Source: Amycolatopsis australiensis (lineage in GTDB: Bacteria > Actinomycetota > Actinomycetes > Mycobacteriales > Pseudonocardiaceae). From it: a DNA stretch of 64,000 bases. The notes beneath the pieces are model-generated. The model did not search any database and was not told the DNA's origin. It saw nothing but the letters and a program-made list of their open reading frames with translations. Shown here one piece after another: positions 51,120-60,700 of the stretch (position 1 is its first letter; each line of letters starts with the position of its first letter). The stretch lies in contig NZ_FPJG01000006.1 in assembly GCF_900119165.1 (NCBI RefSeq), positions 2,666,001-2,730,000 of the forward strand, written 5' to 3'. Position numbers and translations under genes: made by a program.

Positions 51120-52268
51120 ATGTCGTCCGAGCAGATCCAGGGGACCGTCGCCGACGGGTACGAGTCTGTCCGCGAAGAGTTCGCGGCCGTCGCGGCCGAC
51201 GAAGGCGGCGATTACGCCGCTCAGCTCGTCGCGCACGTCGACGGCGAGCGCGTGGTCGACCTGTGGACCGGCCCGGAGATCACCGCCGACTCGCTGACCG
51301 GCGTGTTCTCCTCGACCAAGGGTGCGGCGCACCTGGTGGTCGCCCTGCTGGTCCAGGACGGCGTGCTGGATCTCGACCAGCGGATCAGCCACTACTGGCC
51401 GGAGTTCGGCGCCGCGGGCAAGGAGGCGATCACCCTCCGGGAGCTGCTGGCGCACCGCGCCGGCGTGGTGGGCGCCGACGACGGCTTCACGGCGGAGGAG
51501 ATCGCGGACGACCGCGTGATCGCGGAGCGGCTGGCCCCGCAGCGGCCGTACTGGCGGCCGGGCACGGCGTTCGGCTACCACGCACTGGTGATCGGCGCAC
51601 TGACCGGCGAGGTGGTCCGGCGCGTGACCGGCCGCAGCATCCAGGAGCACTACGAGGAGCGCATCCGGAAGCCGTTCGGGCTGGACTTCTACCTGGGGTT
51701 GCCGGAGGAGCTGGAGCCGCGGTTCCTGACGACGCAGCCGATGCTGCCGACACCGGAGCAGCTGGCGGAGCTGGAGGCGAACGCGACGGCGCCGGACAGC
51801 ATCACGGGCATCGCGTTCAACCGCAACCACCCGAAGGCCCCGGAGCTGTGGGAGCTGCCGAACATCAAGACGGTCCGCAAGCTGAGCCCGGCCTCGGTGG
51901 GCGGAGTGGCATCGGCAAGGGGCCTGGCGGGAATGTACGCGGCAGCGATCAGCGGCCCCAACCGCCTGCTGACCCCGGAGACGGCGGCAGAGTTCGCCCA
52001 GATTCACTCAATAGGTGACGACGTGTCGACCCGCAACCACAACGCGTTCGGCTTGGGGTTCGCAGCGGTCTCGGACGACTACCCGGAGCTGGGCCAGGGA
52101 GCATTCGGCCACAGCGGAGCAGCAGGATCCCAGGCATTCGCAGCCCCGCGAAGCGGCCTGGCATACGGCTACAACCGCCGCCGCTTCGCCTTCCCGGGCG
52201 GCGCGGCACCGGAGAACGCCCGGCTGGTCCGCGCCATCACCAAGGCGGTGAGCGAGAAGCGGGCCTGA
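51120..52268 (+). CDS. Serine hydrolase (class C beta-lactamase/EstB-like esterase)
   Basis: 382 residues without a signal peptide. The nucleophile motif SxxK is FSSTKGAAH near 64-72, with Tyr in GTAFGYHALVIGALTGEVV, as in EstB-type esterases (YxA in place of YxN). The C-terminal GHSGAAGSQAFA supplies the HSG variant of the KTG triad. It probably hydrolyses esters or acts as a D-peptidase-like enzyme in the cytoplasm rather than as a resistance beta-lactamase. ATG 51120 follows GAGGGAG. Confidence 0.92.
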   Translation: MSSEQIQGTVADGYESVREEFAAVAADEGGDYAAQLVAHVDGERVVDLWTGPEITADSLTGVFSSTKGAAHLVVALLVQDGVLDLDQRISHYWPEFGAAGKEAITLRELLAHRAGVVGADDGFTAEEIADDRVIAERLAPQRPYWRPGTAFGYHALVIGALTGEVVRRVTGRSIQEHYEERIRKPFGLDFYLGLPEELEPRFLTTQPMLPTPEQLAELEANATAPDSITGIAFNRNHPKAPELWELPNIKTVRKLSPASVGGVASARGLAGMYAAAISGPNRLLTPETAAEFAQIHSIGDDVSTRNHNAFGLGFAAVSDDYPELGQGAFGHSGAAGSQAFAAPRSGLAYGYNRRRFAFPGGAAPENARLVRAITKAVSEKRA

Positions 52269-52929
52269 CGCCAGCGGTCTCGAGAGGATCCGTCCTGGCC
52301 GGGCGGCCACGCCCGGCCGGGAGCGGGGGCCGGGAGCGGGGGCCGGGAGCGGGGGCCGGGAGGGCGAGCCAGGAGGGCGAGCCAGGAGGGCGCACCCGGA
52401 CAGCGCGACCGGAGGAGGGGCGACCTCGGCATCTCGACAGTGGCCGGATGCCGCCGAGACGAGGCGAACCAGCCGAGCACACGCCCGGCGCCGCCCGGCT
52501 GATCAAACTCGCCCCGGTCTACCCCCGGCCGGCCGAACCTGACCTCGCCAACGCACGACTCCACGGGCACCATGCCGGGCGGCCTCACCTCCGATCCGGC
52601 GACCCCCGCAGTCCCCGAGGTCGGCCGTCAGGGCACAGTTCGCACCCGGCGCAACCCCTCACCCCGGACGGCCCTCACGCCCGCTCACCCAACCGGCGGC
52701 GTGCACGTCCGCACCACGACCCGTTACAGACTTCACCCGTTAGGACGTTCCGACCAGGACGTTTCGCCTGATCAACCCGCTACCTCTGACTTTCCGTAGC
52801 GAAAACCCTCCCGATCATTGCTCCGATGTGGAACTATTGGCCCGTTCGCGAGGCGAGGGCCTTGCGAGGGGGGACTCACCGTCACGGCCAGCGTCCCCGT
52901 GTAGATCCCCAGGGGAGAGGAGATCGACC
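52269..52929. other. 660-bp gene-poor region
   Basis: After the esterase stop comes a 13-bp tandem repeat (52321-52411). The rest contains only Arg/Pro-rich open frames that look non-coding. The last 130 bases, with AT-richer patches near 52790-52850, should hold the promoter of the 53-residue gene, but I cannot fix its hexamers. Confidence 0.5.
52321..52411. repeat. 13-bp tandem repeat, about seven units
   Basis: GAGCGGGGGCCGG occurs three times in a row from 52321, followed by GAGGGCGAGCCAG twice, GAGGGCGCACCCG and GACAGCGCGACCG. Each unit is 13 bp, with divergence increasing to the right. Purine-rich on the top strand, it could form unusual DNA structure (G-rich). No coding role is seen. 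Confidence 0.75.
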
Positions 52930-53091
52930 ATGTCGACGCCCACGGACACCAAGCCCGAAGAGACTCCGGAACCGGTCGAGGAGCCGACCACGCCGGTCAT
53001 CCAGTGGACCGACGAGGACGGCAAGGTCCACACCGACCACCCGCTCCACACGGACTGCAGCGGTAACTGCTACCAGGACGTCAAAGCCTGA
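52930..53091 (+). CDS. 53-residue acidic protein with His/Cys-rich end, upstream of the TPR-CHAT gene
   Basis: MSTPTDTKPEETPEPVEEPT is a disordered acidic start. It is followed by VIQWTDEDGKVH and a compact set of H34, H37, H40, C43 and C47 (TDHPLHTDCSGNCYQD), spacing that suggests metal binding. ATG 52930 is preceded by GGGGAGAGGAGA, a strong ribosome binding site. A terminator-like hairpin separates it from the CHAT protease gene 88 bp downstream, so it should be made in excess. It may be a substrate, inhibitor or sensor for the protease. No known family is recognised. Confidence 0.75.
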   Translation: MSTPTDTKPEETPEPVEEPTTPVIQWTDEDGKVHTDHPLHTDCSGNCYQDVKA

Positions 53092-53106
53092 CCGCGCCGG
53101 AAAGCG

Positions 53107-53147
53107 GCCCGCCTGCTGATCTCTACCGGTAGGCGGGCTTCTTTCTG
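53107..53147 (+). terminator. Terminator-like hairpin between the 53-residue gene and the CHAT gene
   Basis: GCCCGCCT (53107-53114) pairs with AGGCGGGC (53131-53138) over a 16-base loop, followed by TTCTTTCTGTCC. It stands 15 bases after the stop of the small gene and about 40 bases before the protease start, so read-through would set a high ratio of small protein to protease. Confidence 0.7.
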
Positions 53148-53178
53148 TCCTCGGCTGTGCTGTCATAGGGGAGTGCCT

Positions 53179-55788
53179 GTGACGAACCCGGACCCGTCCG
53201 AACTCATCGCCAGGGTCCGCGACCTCCAGCGAGCCGCCACCGACGCTTCTTGCGTGGCACGCTTCCACGAGGGTGTCCGGCTGTTGCGCCGGGGGATGGC
53301 GCTGCTCGACTCGATTCACCCGGTCGAAGCCGCTTACCGCACCCAGTGGCTCGTCGCTCGCATCCGGCTGGCCTCGACGCTGGCTGCGATGTCGTCGGAG
53401 ATCAGCGGGGACGTCGCTGCCGGGCTGGCCGGGCTGGACGATGTCCGGCTGCTGATCAACGCCATCGAAGACCCGGTTCTGCAAGCGGAGCTCAACGGCG
53501 CGCTGAACCACAACTACGGGCTGCGGCTGATGACGGTCGGCCGCAACGACGACAGCATCGCGCACTTCACCCAGTCGCTCGCCGACAAGGACTTCCGGCT
53601 CACCCACGGACCCGATCCGGAAGCCTGGATGGGTGCCTACGTCCAGACCTTGTCGACCCGGGGGTGGGCGCACACCCGGCTGGGGAACGTCACCGAGGCG
53701 TGGCAGGATCTCACCCGGTCGATCGAGATCGCCGAAAAATACGAACTCCACGCCGAGGCCGCCGACGTCCGGCGGATCCTCGGCACGCTGGCGCTGCGCA
53801 CCGGCGACGTGCCGGAGGCACTGCGGCTCTACGACGAGGGCGAGCGCACCTACCGGGGCCTGGACATGGATGTTCCGCCGCCGTTGCGGCTCGAACGGGC
53901 GCAGGCCCTGATGGCTGCCGGCCTGGCCGACGAGGCGAGCGACCACCTCGAAGAGGCGATGGCGGCCATGGTGGCCGACAACAGCGTCGGCCGCGAGCTG
54001 GCGCAGGCCGAACTGCATCGGGCCTCCGCCGCCCTCATGAACGACGAGCTCGACATGGCCCGGCAGATGGCCGCCGCCGCCCGGCGGCGGATGTTGCGAG
54101 CCGGGTGCCAGACGTGCGTTGCCAACGCGACGATCATCGGGTTGCGAGCCGACGCCCGGGAGGCGCTGCGGTCCGGGCAGGTTCCGGCCGCCCTGCCCAC
54201 GCGCGCCATCCGGACCGCCGAGAAAATGCAGCTTCCGCGGCTCGCCGAGCAGGCCGCCACCGCCAGGATGCTCGCCGTGCGGCTCGACATCCGGCGCGGG
54301 AACCTCAAGCGCGCCGTCGAAACGCTCGGGAACGTTCCCCGCCCGGGGCAGCTCACCCCCATCGACTACCGGATGCTTCGCCGTCTCTGCCGGGCCGAGC
54401 TGGCCGTCGCTCAAGGGAACCGGGGCAAGGCGCTCACCGAAATCCGGTCCGGGCTCACCGAACTCGATGCCGTGCGGGATCGGATGGGTGGGCTCGACCT
54501 CGTCTCCGGGACCGCTCTGCACGGGCAGGAGCTCGCCGACCTCGCCGTCAAGCTCGTGCTCGAGCGGGGGGATGCCCGGCGGCTCTTCGTCTGGCTCGAA
54601 CGGACGCGCGCGCAGACCTACCGGTACGAACCGCTCTCCGCCGGGACCGATCCCGAGCTCGCCGCCCGGGTGGCCGAAGTCCGCGGTCTCGGGCAGGCCA
54701 TCCAGGAAGCCCAGCACGACGGCCATCCGATCGCCGGGCTGCGGGCCAAGTACAACGAACGGCTGCGGGAAGCCCAGCGGCTCGGGTGGCACACCGGACG
54801 CTGGGGACGGCCGCGGCCCGTCGCCGGACTCGGGGAGGTCGTCGCTCAGCTGCGGGCGCGGGCGCTCGTCAGCTTTGCCGCCTCCGGGGACGAGCTCGTC
54901 GCCGTCGTCGTCGCCGGGGGTGAGTGCCGGCTCGTGCGGCTCGGGTCCGCCGGCGCCGCCGCCGAGTCCGCGCGCGTGCTCAACGTCGACCTCGATGCCC
55001 TCGCTCCCGACAACCTGCCCGAACGGCTGGCCGAGGTCGTCATGGCCTCCGCGCGCAAGCAGGCCGACAAGCTCGACGCCCAGCTCATCCAGCCGCTGGC
55101 CGGCATCATCGGCGACCGCGAGCTGGTCATCGTGCCCACCGGACCCCTCTACGCCGTGCCGTGGGGCGTGCTGCCCGTGCTGCGGGGACGGCCCACCGTC
55201 GTCGCGCCATCGGCCACCGCGTGGCTCGCCGCCGAGCTGACGAAGTCGCCTCGGGCACGCAAGATCGTGCTCGTCCGCGGGCCCGGGCTCGCCGGGGCGC
55301 GCGGTGAGCTCGAGAAGCTCACCACCCACTACCGCACCGCCACCACCATGACCGGCGCCAAGGCCACCGTGAAGTCCGTGCTGCGCGCGATGGACGGCGC
55401 CAAGCTCGCACACTTCGCCGCGCACGGCGCGCACGAGCCGGAGAACGCGCTGTTCTCCCGGCTCGAACTCGCCGACGGCGCCCTCTTCGGCCACGAGATG
55501 GCCGGGCTGCGGCAACCGCCGCGGCAGGTCGTCTTCGCCGCCTGCGAACTCGCGCTCAACCGGATCCGGCCCGGTGACGAGGCCCTCGGCTTCGCCAGTG
55601 CGCTGCTGGCCAGCGGCTCGCGGACGGTGATCGCGCCGCTGTCGCGTGTCGGCGACCTCGCCTCCGCGGCCGCGATGGACGACTACTACCGCGCGCTCGC
55701 CGTCCGGGACAGCCCCGCGCTCGCGCTGGCCGACGCGATCGCCGTCGACCCGTTCCGCCGTCCGTTCGTCTGCCTCGGCTCAGGCTGA
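53179..55788 (+). CDS. TPR-CHAT protein (caspase-like protease)
   Basis: 869 residues. TPR-like helical repeats fill about 30-470 (LSTRGWAHTRLGNVTEAWQD, LGTLALRTGDVPEALRLYDE). The C-terminal CHAT domain spans about 560-869. The catalytic His lies in LAHFAAHGAHEPEN (near 749) and the catalytic Cys in VFAACELALNRIRPGDEALG (near 789), both intact, so it should be an active clan CD cysteine protease. CHAT-TPR proteins act in bacterial conflict and programmed-death systems, for example with CRISPR type III-E or gasdermins. Neither is present here. GTG 53179 is preferred to GTG 53173 because AGGGGA then has normal spacing. The 3' end overlaps the convergent aldo/keto reductase gene by 9 bases. Confidence 0.92.
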   Translation: MTNPDPSELIARVRDLQRAATDASCVARFHEGVRLLRRGMALLDSIHPVEAAYRTQWLVARIRLASTLAAMSSEISGDVAAGLAGLDDVRLLINAIEDPVLQAELNGALNHNYGLRLMTVGRNDDSIAHFTQSLADKDFRLTHGPDPEAWMGAYVQTLSTRGWAHTRLGNVTEAWQDLTRSIEIAEKYELHAEAADVRRILGTLALRTGDVPEALRLYDEGERTYRGLDMDVPPPLRLERAQALMAAGLADEASDHLEEAMAAMVADNSVGRELAQAELHRASAALMNDELDMARQMAAAARRRMLRAGCQTCVANATIIGLRADAREALRSGQVPAALPTRAIRTAEKMQLPRLAEQAATARMLAVRLDIRRGNLKRAVETLGNVPRPGQLTPIDYRMLRRLCRAELAVAQGNRGKALTEIRSGLTELDAVRDRMGGLDLVSGTALHGQELADLAVKLVLERGDARRLFVWLERTRAQTYRYEPLSAGTDPELAARVAEVRGLGQAIQEAQHDGHPIAGLRAKYNERLREAQRLGWHTGRWGRPRPVAGLGEVVAQLRARALVSFAASGDELVAVVVAGGECRLVRLGSAGAAAESARVLNVDLDALAPDNLPERLAEVVMASARKQADKLDAQLIQPLAGIIGDRELVIVPTGPLYAVPWGVLPVLRGRPTVVAPSATAWLAAELTKSPRARKIVLVRGPGLAGARGELEKLTTHYRTATTMTGAKATVKSVLRAMDGAKLAHFAAHGAHEPENALFSRLELADGALFGHEMAGLRQPPRQVVFAACELALNRIRPGDEALGFASALLASGSRTVIAPLSRVGDLASAAAMDDYYRALAVRDSPALALADAIAVDPFRRPFVCLGSG

Positions 55789-56745
55789 GAACGCCGGCGG
55801 CGACCACACGAGCCGCGGATCGGTCTGCACGAAGCTGCCGAGCAGGTGGTCGATCCGCGTCAGCACGTCGAGGTCCAGCCGGACGCCGGCGGCCTTGGCG
55901 TTCTCCGTCACCTGCTCCGGCGTGCTCGCCCCCACCACCGCCGCCGCGACCGTCTCGTGCTGCAACGTCCAGGCCAGCGCGAGCTGGGCCATCGTCAGGC
56001 CCGCGTCGTCGGCGACGCCGCGAAGCAGCTCCACCCGCTCCAGCAGCTCCGGCATCAGCAGCGGCCGGGCGTGGGCGGCCCCGGCCGCGCGCGTCCCCGC
56101 CGCGATCCGCCCGTCCCGGTACTTGCCGGTCAGCACGCCCTGCGCGAGCGGCACCGACGCGAACTGCCCGACGCCGATCCGCTCGCACACCGGCATCACC
56201 TGCGCCTCCGCCACCCGCCACAGCATCGAGTAGTGCGGCTGGTTGGCGATCAGCGGCACGTCGTAGCGCGAAGCCGCTTCGTGGGCCTGCAGCAGCTGCT
56301 CGGCCGTCCACTCCGACGTGCCGACGTACCGGATCTTCCCCTGCCGCACCAGGTCCGACAGCGCGAGGAACGTCTCCGCGACCGGCGTCCGGTAGTCGAA
56401 CCGCAAGAGCTGGTAGACGTCGACGTAGTCGGTGCGCAGCCGCCGCAGCGAGCCCTCCAGCGACGCGATCACGTGCTTGCGGCTCAGCCCGGCGTCGTTC
56501 GGCCCCGGGCCCTCCGGCCAGAACACGCCGGTGCACAGCACCAGGTCGTCGCGGCGCAGGCCGGCGAACGCCGAGCCGTACGCCGCTTCCGCCGCGCCGC
56601 CGCCCCACGCCGCCGCGGTGTGGAACGTCGTGACGCCGGCGTCCAGCGCCGCGGCGACGCAGCCGGGGGCGTCGTGCGTCAGCCAGTTTCCGTAGGCGAT
56701 CTCGCTCACGGCGAGCCCGCTCGCGCCGAGCCTGCGGTACTCCAC
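55780..56745 (-). CDS. Aldo/keto reductase homologue lacking the whole catalytic tetrad
   Basis: 321 residues with clear AKR/Kv-beta-like architecture (VEYRRLGASGLAVSEIAYGN at the start; VPLAQGVLTGKYRDG and VGASTPEQVTENAKA with the NADPH-binding Ser/Glu near the end). The tetrad is replaced: FHTAAAWG has His42 for Asp and Trp47 for Tyr, LCTGVFW has Gly73 for Lys, and YQLLRFD has Leu114 for His. Classical carbonyl reduction is therefore unlikely; cofactor binding may remain. GTG 56745 begins two bases after the SDR stop, with GGGAGG upstream, so it is coupled to that gene. Confidence 0.92.
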   Translation of the reverse strand: MEYRRLGASGLAVSEIAYGNWLTHDAPGCVAAALDAGVTTFHTAAAWGGGAAEAAYGSAFAGLRRDDLVLCTGVFWPEGPGPNDAGLSRKHVIASLEGSLRRLRTDYVDVYQLLRFDYRTPVAETFLALSDLVRQGKIRYVGTSEWTAEQLLQAHEAASRYDVPLIANQPHYSMLWRVAEAQVMPVCERIGVGQFASVPLAQGVLTGKYRDGRIAAGTRAAGAAHARPLLMPELLERVELLRGVADDAGLTMAQLALAWTLQHETVAAAVVGASTPEQVTENAKAAGVRLDLDVLTRIDHLLGSFVQTDPRLVWSPPAFSA

Positions 56746-56747
56746 TC

Positions 56748-57536
56748 TCAGCCTCCCTGGACAGCCATCTCGTCGATCCACGCGTCGACCGCGCGGGCCT
56801 TGCGTGCGAACGACTCCCGCACCGACTCGTGCGGCAGGATCAGGAACTCCTCCTTGCCGAGCCCGCGCACCACGGCGTCGGCGACCTCCTCCGGCTCGAG
56901 CAGCGGCGCGGCCGCGGCGATCGCCAGCGCGGCCGGGTGACCGGCGGCGATCCCGGGTTCGAGCAGCGCCGTCCGGACGCCGAGCGGGCACAGCGCGCTG
57001 ACCTGCACCCCGCGCGGCCGGTAGGTGATGGCCAGCCACTCGGCGAGGCCGACGGCCGCGTGCTTGGTGACCGAGTACGGCGCGTCCCCCGGCGTACCGA
57101 GCAGGCCGGCGGCCGACGCCGTGATCAGCAGGTAGCCTTCGCCGCGCGCGAGCATCGCGGGCAGCACCACCTGCGCGGCGTGGACGTGCTGCAGCACGTT
57201 GATCTCCCACGACTTCTGCCACTGCTCGCCGGACGCGTGCACGCCGGTGCCGAAGGCCGCGCCCGCGTTGGCGCAGAACAGGTCCACCGGGCCGAACTCG
57301 GCGCGGGCCGTCGCGACCAGCGCCTTCAAGTCCTGTTTGGACGTCGCGTCCGCGGCCGCGGCGACGGCCTGGCCGCCCGCCGTCGCGATCTCGTCCGCCA
57401 CCCGTGCGGCGCCATCGAGGTCGACATCGGACACGACCACGCCGGCCGCGCCTTCCGCGGCGAAGCGGCGGGCCATGGCCGCGCCGATCCCGTGGGCCGC
57501 GCCGGTGAGCACGACCACCCGTCCAGTCAGTTCCAC
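56748..57536 (-). CDS. Short-chain dehydrogenase/reductase (SDR)
   Basis: 262 residues of classical SDR. TGAAHGIG (11-18) binds the cofactor, DVDLDG follows strand 2 (NAD preference), CANAGAAF takes the place of NNAG, and the catalytic Ser (TASAAG) and YSVTK are intact. The C-terminal LPHESVRESFARKA is as in acyl/alcohol SDRs. GTG 57536 has GGAG six bases upstream. It forms an operon with the aldo/keto reductase homologue. It is divergent from the polyketide-type synthase with a 207-bp gap, so shared control is possible. Confidence 0.92.
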   Translation of the reverse strand: MELTGRVVVLTGAAHGIGAAMARRFAAEGAAGVVVSDVDLDGAARVADEIATAGGQAVAAAADATSKQDLKALVATARAEFGPVDLFCANAGAAFGTGVHASGEQWQKSWEINVLQHVHAAQVVLPAMLARGEGYLLITASAAGLLGTPGDAPYSVTKHAAVGLAEWLAITYRPRGVQVSALCPLGVRTALLEPGIAAGHPAALAIAAAAPLLEPEEVADAVVRGLGKEEFLILPHESVRESFARKARAVDAWIDEMAVQGG

Positions 57537-57743
57537 GGGCCGCTCCAGATATTCGAAGTCGTTTTGTCACGCACGTGCGGGAAACGCATTTCCAGGTTGC
57601 GATGCGGGTGATAAAAGTCCAGGTCAGGGTCATGATCGTGGGGTATTGCACTGGTGCCGTACGGTAGCACGAGTATTGCTTTTCATGGGCTCGGTGCGTT
57701 ATTCCTGAAAAAGATCACCCCGCCCCGCACAGGAGGTCCGCCG

Positions 57744-60700
57744 ATGGCCGAGCTCGTCCCGCCGTCGCACGCTCGACGGCTGCGGTGCCTGGGCGTCGGT
57801 GATCCCGGCGCGGTGGCCGCCGTCGCGCGCGGCGGCGGCCTCGGCGTGCTCGACGGCGCCGATCCGGCCGCCTTGCGGCTGGTCGCGGCCCGGGTCCGGG
57901 TGCCATACGGGGTGCGTACGAACGGCCCGTTGCCGCCGGGCGCGGCCTTCGCCCTCCGCACAGCCGCGCCGTGGACGGGCGCACTCGCCGAAGTGCCGGA
58001 CCTCGCGACAGCGGCCGAAGCCGTCCGTGGCGGCGCGCTCGGGCTGGTCGCGGGCGAGGGCGAACTGAGCGACTTCGTTCTCCTGCAACAGCTCCTGAAC
58101 AGCTTCGACGTCCCGGTGTGGGGGCGGGTCGCGGGTCCGCGCACCGCGGCAGGCGCGTTCGCCGGAGGGGCGGCCGGCGTGCTCAGCAGGTCCACACTGG
58201 ACACGGACGTGCGCCGGATCGTCGGCGTGGACGTGCCCGGGGCCGGCCTCGGCACCGGGCTCTGCCGGACACTGGGCAGCGCGCTGCCGGTCGTCCAGGG
58301 CCCGATGACGCGGGTGAGCGACCAGCCGGGGTTCGCGGCCGCGGTGGCCGAAGCGGGCGGCTTCCCGTTCGTCGCGGTGGCGACGGCGAGCGGCGCGCGC
58401 ACCACCGAGCTGCTGACGCGCACCGCCGAGCGCCTCGGCGACCGGCCGTGGGGCGCGGGCATCCTCGGGTTCGTGCCGGACGACCTGCGGGCCGCGCAGC
58501 TCGCCGCGATCCGGGCCGCCCGGCCGCGGTGCGTGCTGATCGCGGGCGGCAAACCGGGGCAGGCCAAGGCGCTGGAGGCCGACGGGATCGCGACGTTCGT
58601 GCACGTGCCGTCGCCGATCCTGCTCCGCCAGTACCTCGACGCCGGCATCCGCCGGTTCGTCTTCGAAGGCGCCGAGTGCGGCGGCCACGTCGGCCCGCGG
58701 CCGAGTTTCGAGCTGTGGGAAGAGCAGCTGGCCGTCCTGGACGCCACCAAGGACGCCGAGGTGCTGTTCGCCGGCGGCATCCACGACGCGCGGTCGGCCG
58801 CGATGGTCGCCGCGATGGCGGCACCGCTCGAGGCCGCCGGGATCCTGATGGGCACCGCGTACCTGTTCACCGAGGAGGCGGTGGCGCACGGCGCGATCAC
58901 CGGCCTGTTCCAGGCGCGCGTCCTCGCCGCCGACGCCACCGTCACCCTCGAGACGGCGCCCGGCCACCGGACACGCTGCCTGCCCAGCCCGTACACGGCC
59001 GAGTTCGAGCAGGTCAAGGCCGGTCTCGCCGGGACGCCCGAAGCGTGGCAACGACTCGAGGAGCTCAACACCGGACGGCTGCGCGTCGCGAGCAAAGGCG
59101 TCCGCCGCGACGGGGAACCGCTCGACGAGGAAACCCAGCTCGCCGAAGGGATGTACATGGCCGGGCAGGTCGCCGTGCTGCGCGACCGCCGGACGACGAT
59201 CGCCGACCTCCACCGCGAGGTGACCTCGGGCGAAACCTTCATGCGTCGCGAAGAACCCGCGTCGCCGGAGCGCACGCGGGACATCGCCGTGATCGGCATG
59301 GCCTGCACGTTCCCCGGCGCTCCCGACCTCGAAGCCTTCTGGTCGGCCATCCTCCGCGGCGAAGACGCCGTCACCGAGGTCCCGCCGGAACGCTGGGACC
59401 CGGACGTCTACTTCGGACAGTCCACTTCGAAGTGGGGCGGGTTCCTGCCGCCGCTGGCGGTCGACCCGCTCGACCACGGCATCCCGCCGTCCGCGATGGG
59501 CAGCGTCGACCCGGCCCAGCTCGTGTCGCTGGAAACCGCGCGCCGGGCACTCGCCGACGCGGGGTACGCCGAGCGTGACTTCGACCGCGAGCACACCAGC
59601 GTCGTGTTCGGCGCGGAGGCGGGCGGCGACCTCGCCAACGCGGGCACGGTGCGCTCCCTGCTCGGCGGCTACCTCGACGAGGTCCCGCCCGAACTGCTGG
59701 CGCAGCTGCCCGAGCCGACCGAGGACACCTTCCCCGGCACGCTCGCCAACGTCATCTCCGGCCGGATCGCCAACCGGCTCGACCTCGGCGGCGCGAACTA
59801 CACGGTGGACGCGGCGTGCGGGTCGTCGCTCGCCGCGCTGGACCTCGCGGTCAAGGAACTGCGCGCCGGCACGAGCGAGCTGGTCCTCTGCGGCGCGGTC
59901 GACCTGCACAACGGCATCCACGACTACCTGATGTTCACCTCGGCGGGGGCGCTTTCGCCGACCGGGCGCTGCCGCCCGTTCGACGCGGCCGCCGACGGCA
60001 TCGCGCTCGGCGAGGGCGTCGCCTGCCTGGTGCTCAAGCGCCTCGACGACGCCGAACGCGACGGCGACCGGATCTACGCCGTGGTCAAGGGCGTCGGCGC
60101 GGCCAGCGACGGCAAGGCGCTCGGCCTGACCGCGCCGCGCCCGGAAGGCCAGCACCGCGCCCTGGAGCGGGCCTACCGGGACGCCGGAGTGTCCCCTGTG
60201 GACGTCGGGCTGGTCGAAGCGCACGGCACGGGCACGGTGGTCGGTGACGCGACCGAGCTGCGCACGCTGACCGGCTTCTTCACCGAAGCCGGCGCGAAGC
60301 CCGGAAGCTGCGTGCTCGGCTCGGTGAAGAGCCAGATCGGGCACACGAAGTGCGCGGCCGGGCTGGCCGGGCTGATCAAGGCCGCGCTCGCCCTGTGGCA
60401 CGAGGTGGTGCCGCCGACGCTGCACCTGAGCAGGCCGAACACGGCCTGGGACGCCGGGACGAGCCCGTTCACGTTCACCACGTCCGCACGCCCGTGGGCG
60501 GACCCGGCGCGGCTGGCCGGGGTCAGCGCGTTCGGCTTCGGCGGCACGAACTTCCACGCCGTGCTCGGCGCGGGCCCGGTCGCCCCGGACCGGCGGCACG
60601 GCCTGCGTGACTGGGCGCCGGAAGCCGAGGCGGCGCTGCGGATGATCCGGCGGCGGGACGCCGATCCGGGCAAGATCGCCTTCCTCTTCCCCGGGCAGGG

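Noticed and set aside
52448..52771. 107-codon Pro/Arg/His-rich frame in the gap before the CHAT locus
   Set aside because: No ribosome binding site, low-complexity composition and no recognisable domain. Overlapping minus-strand frames look equally random.
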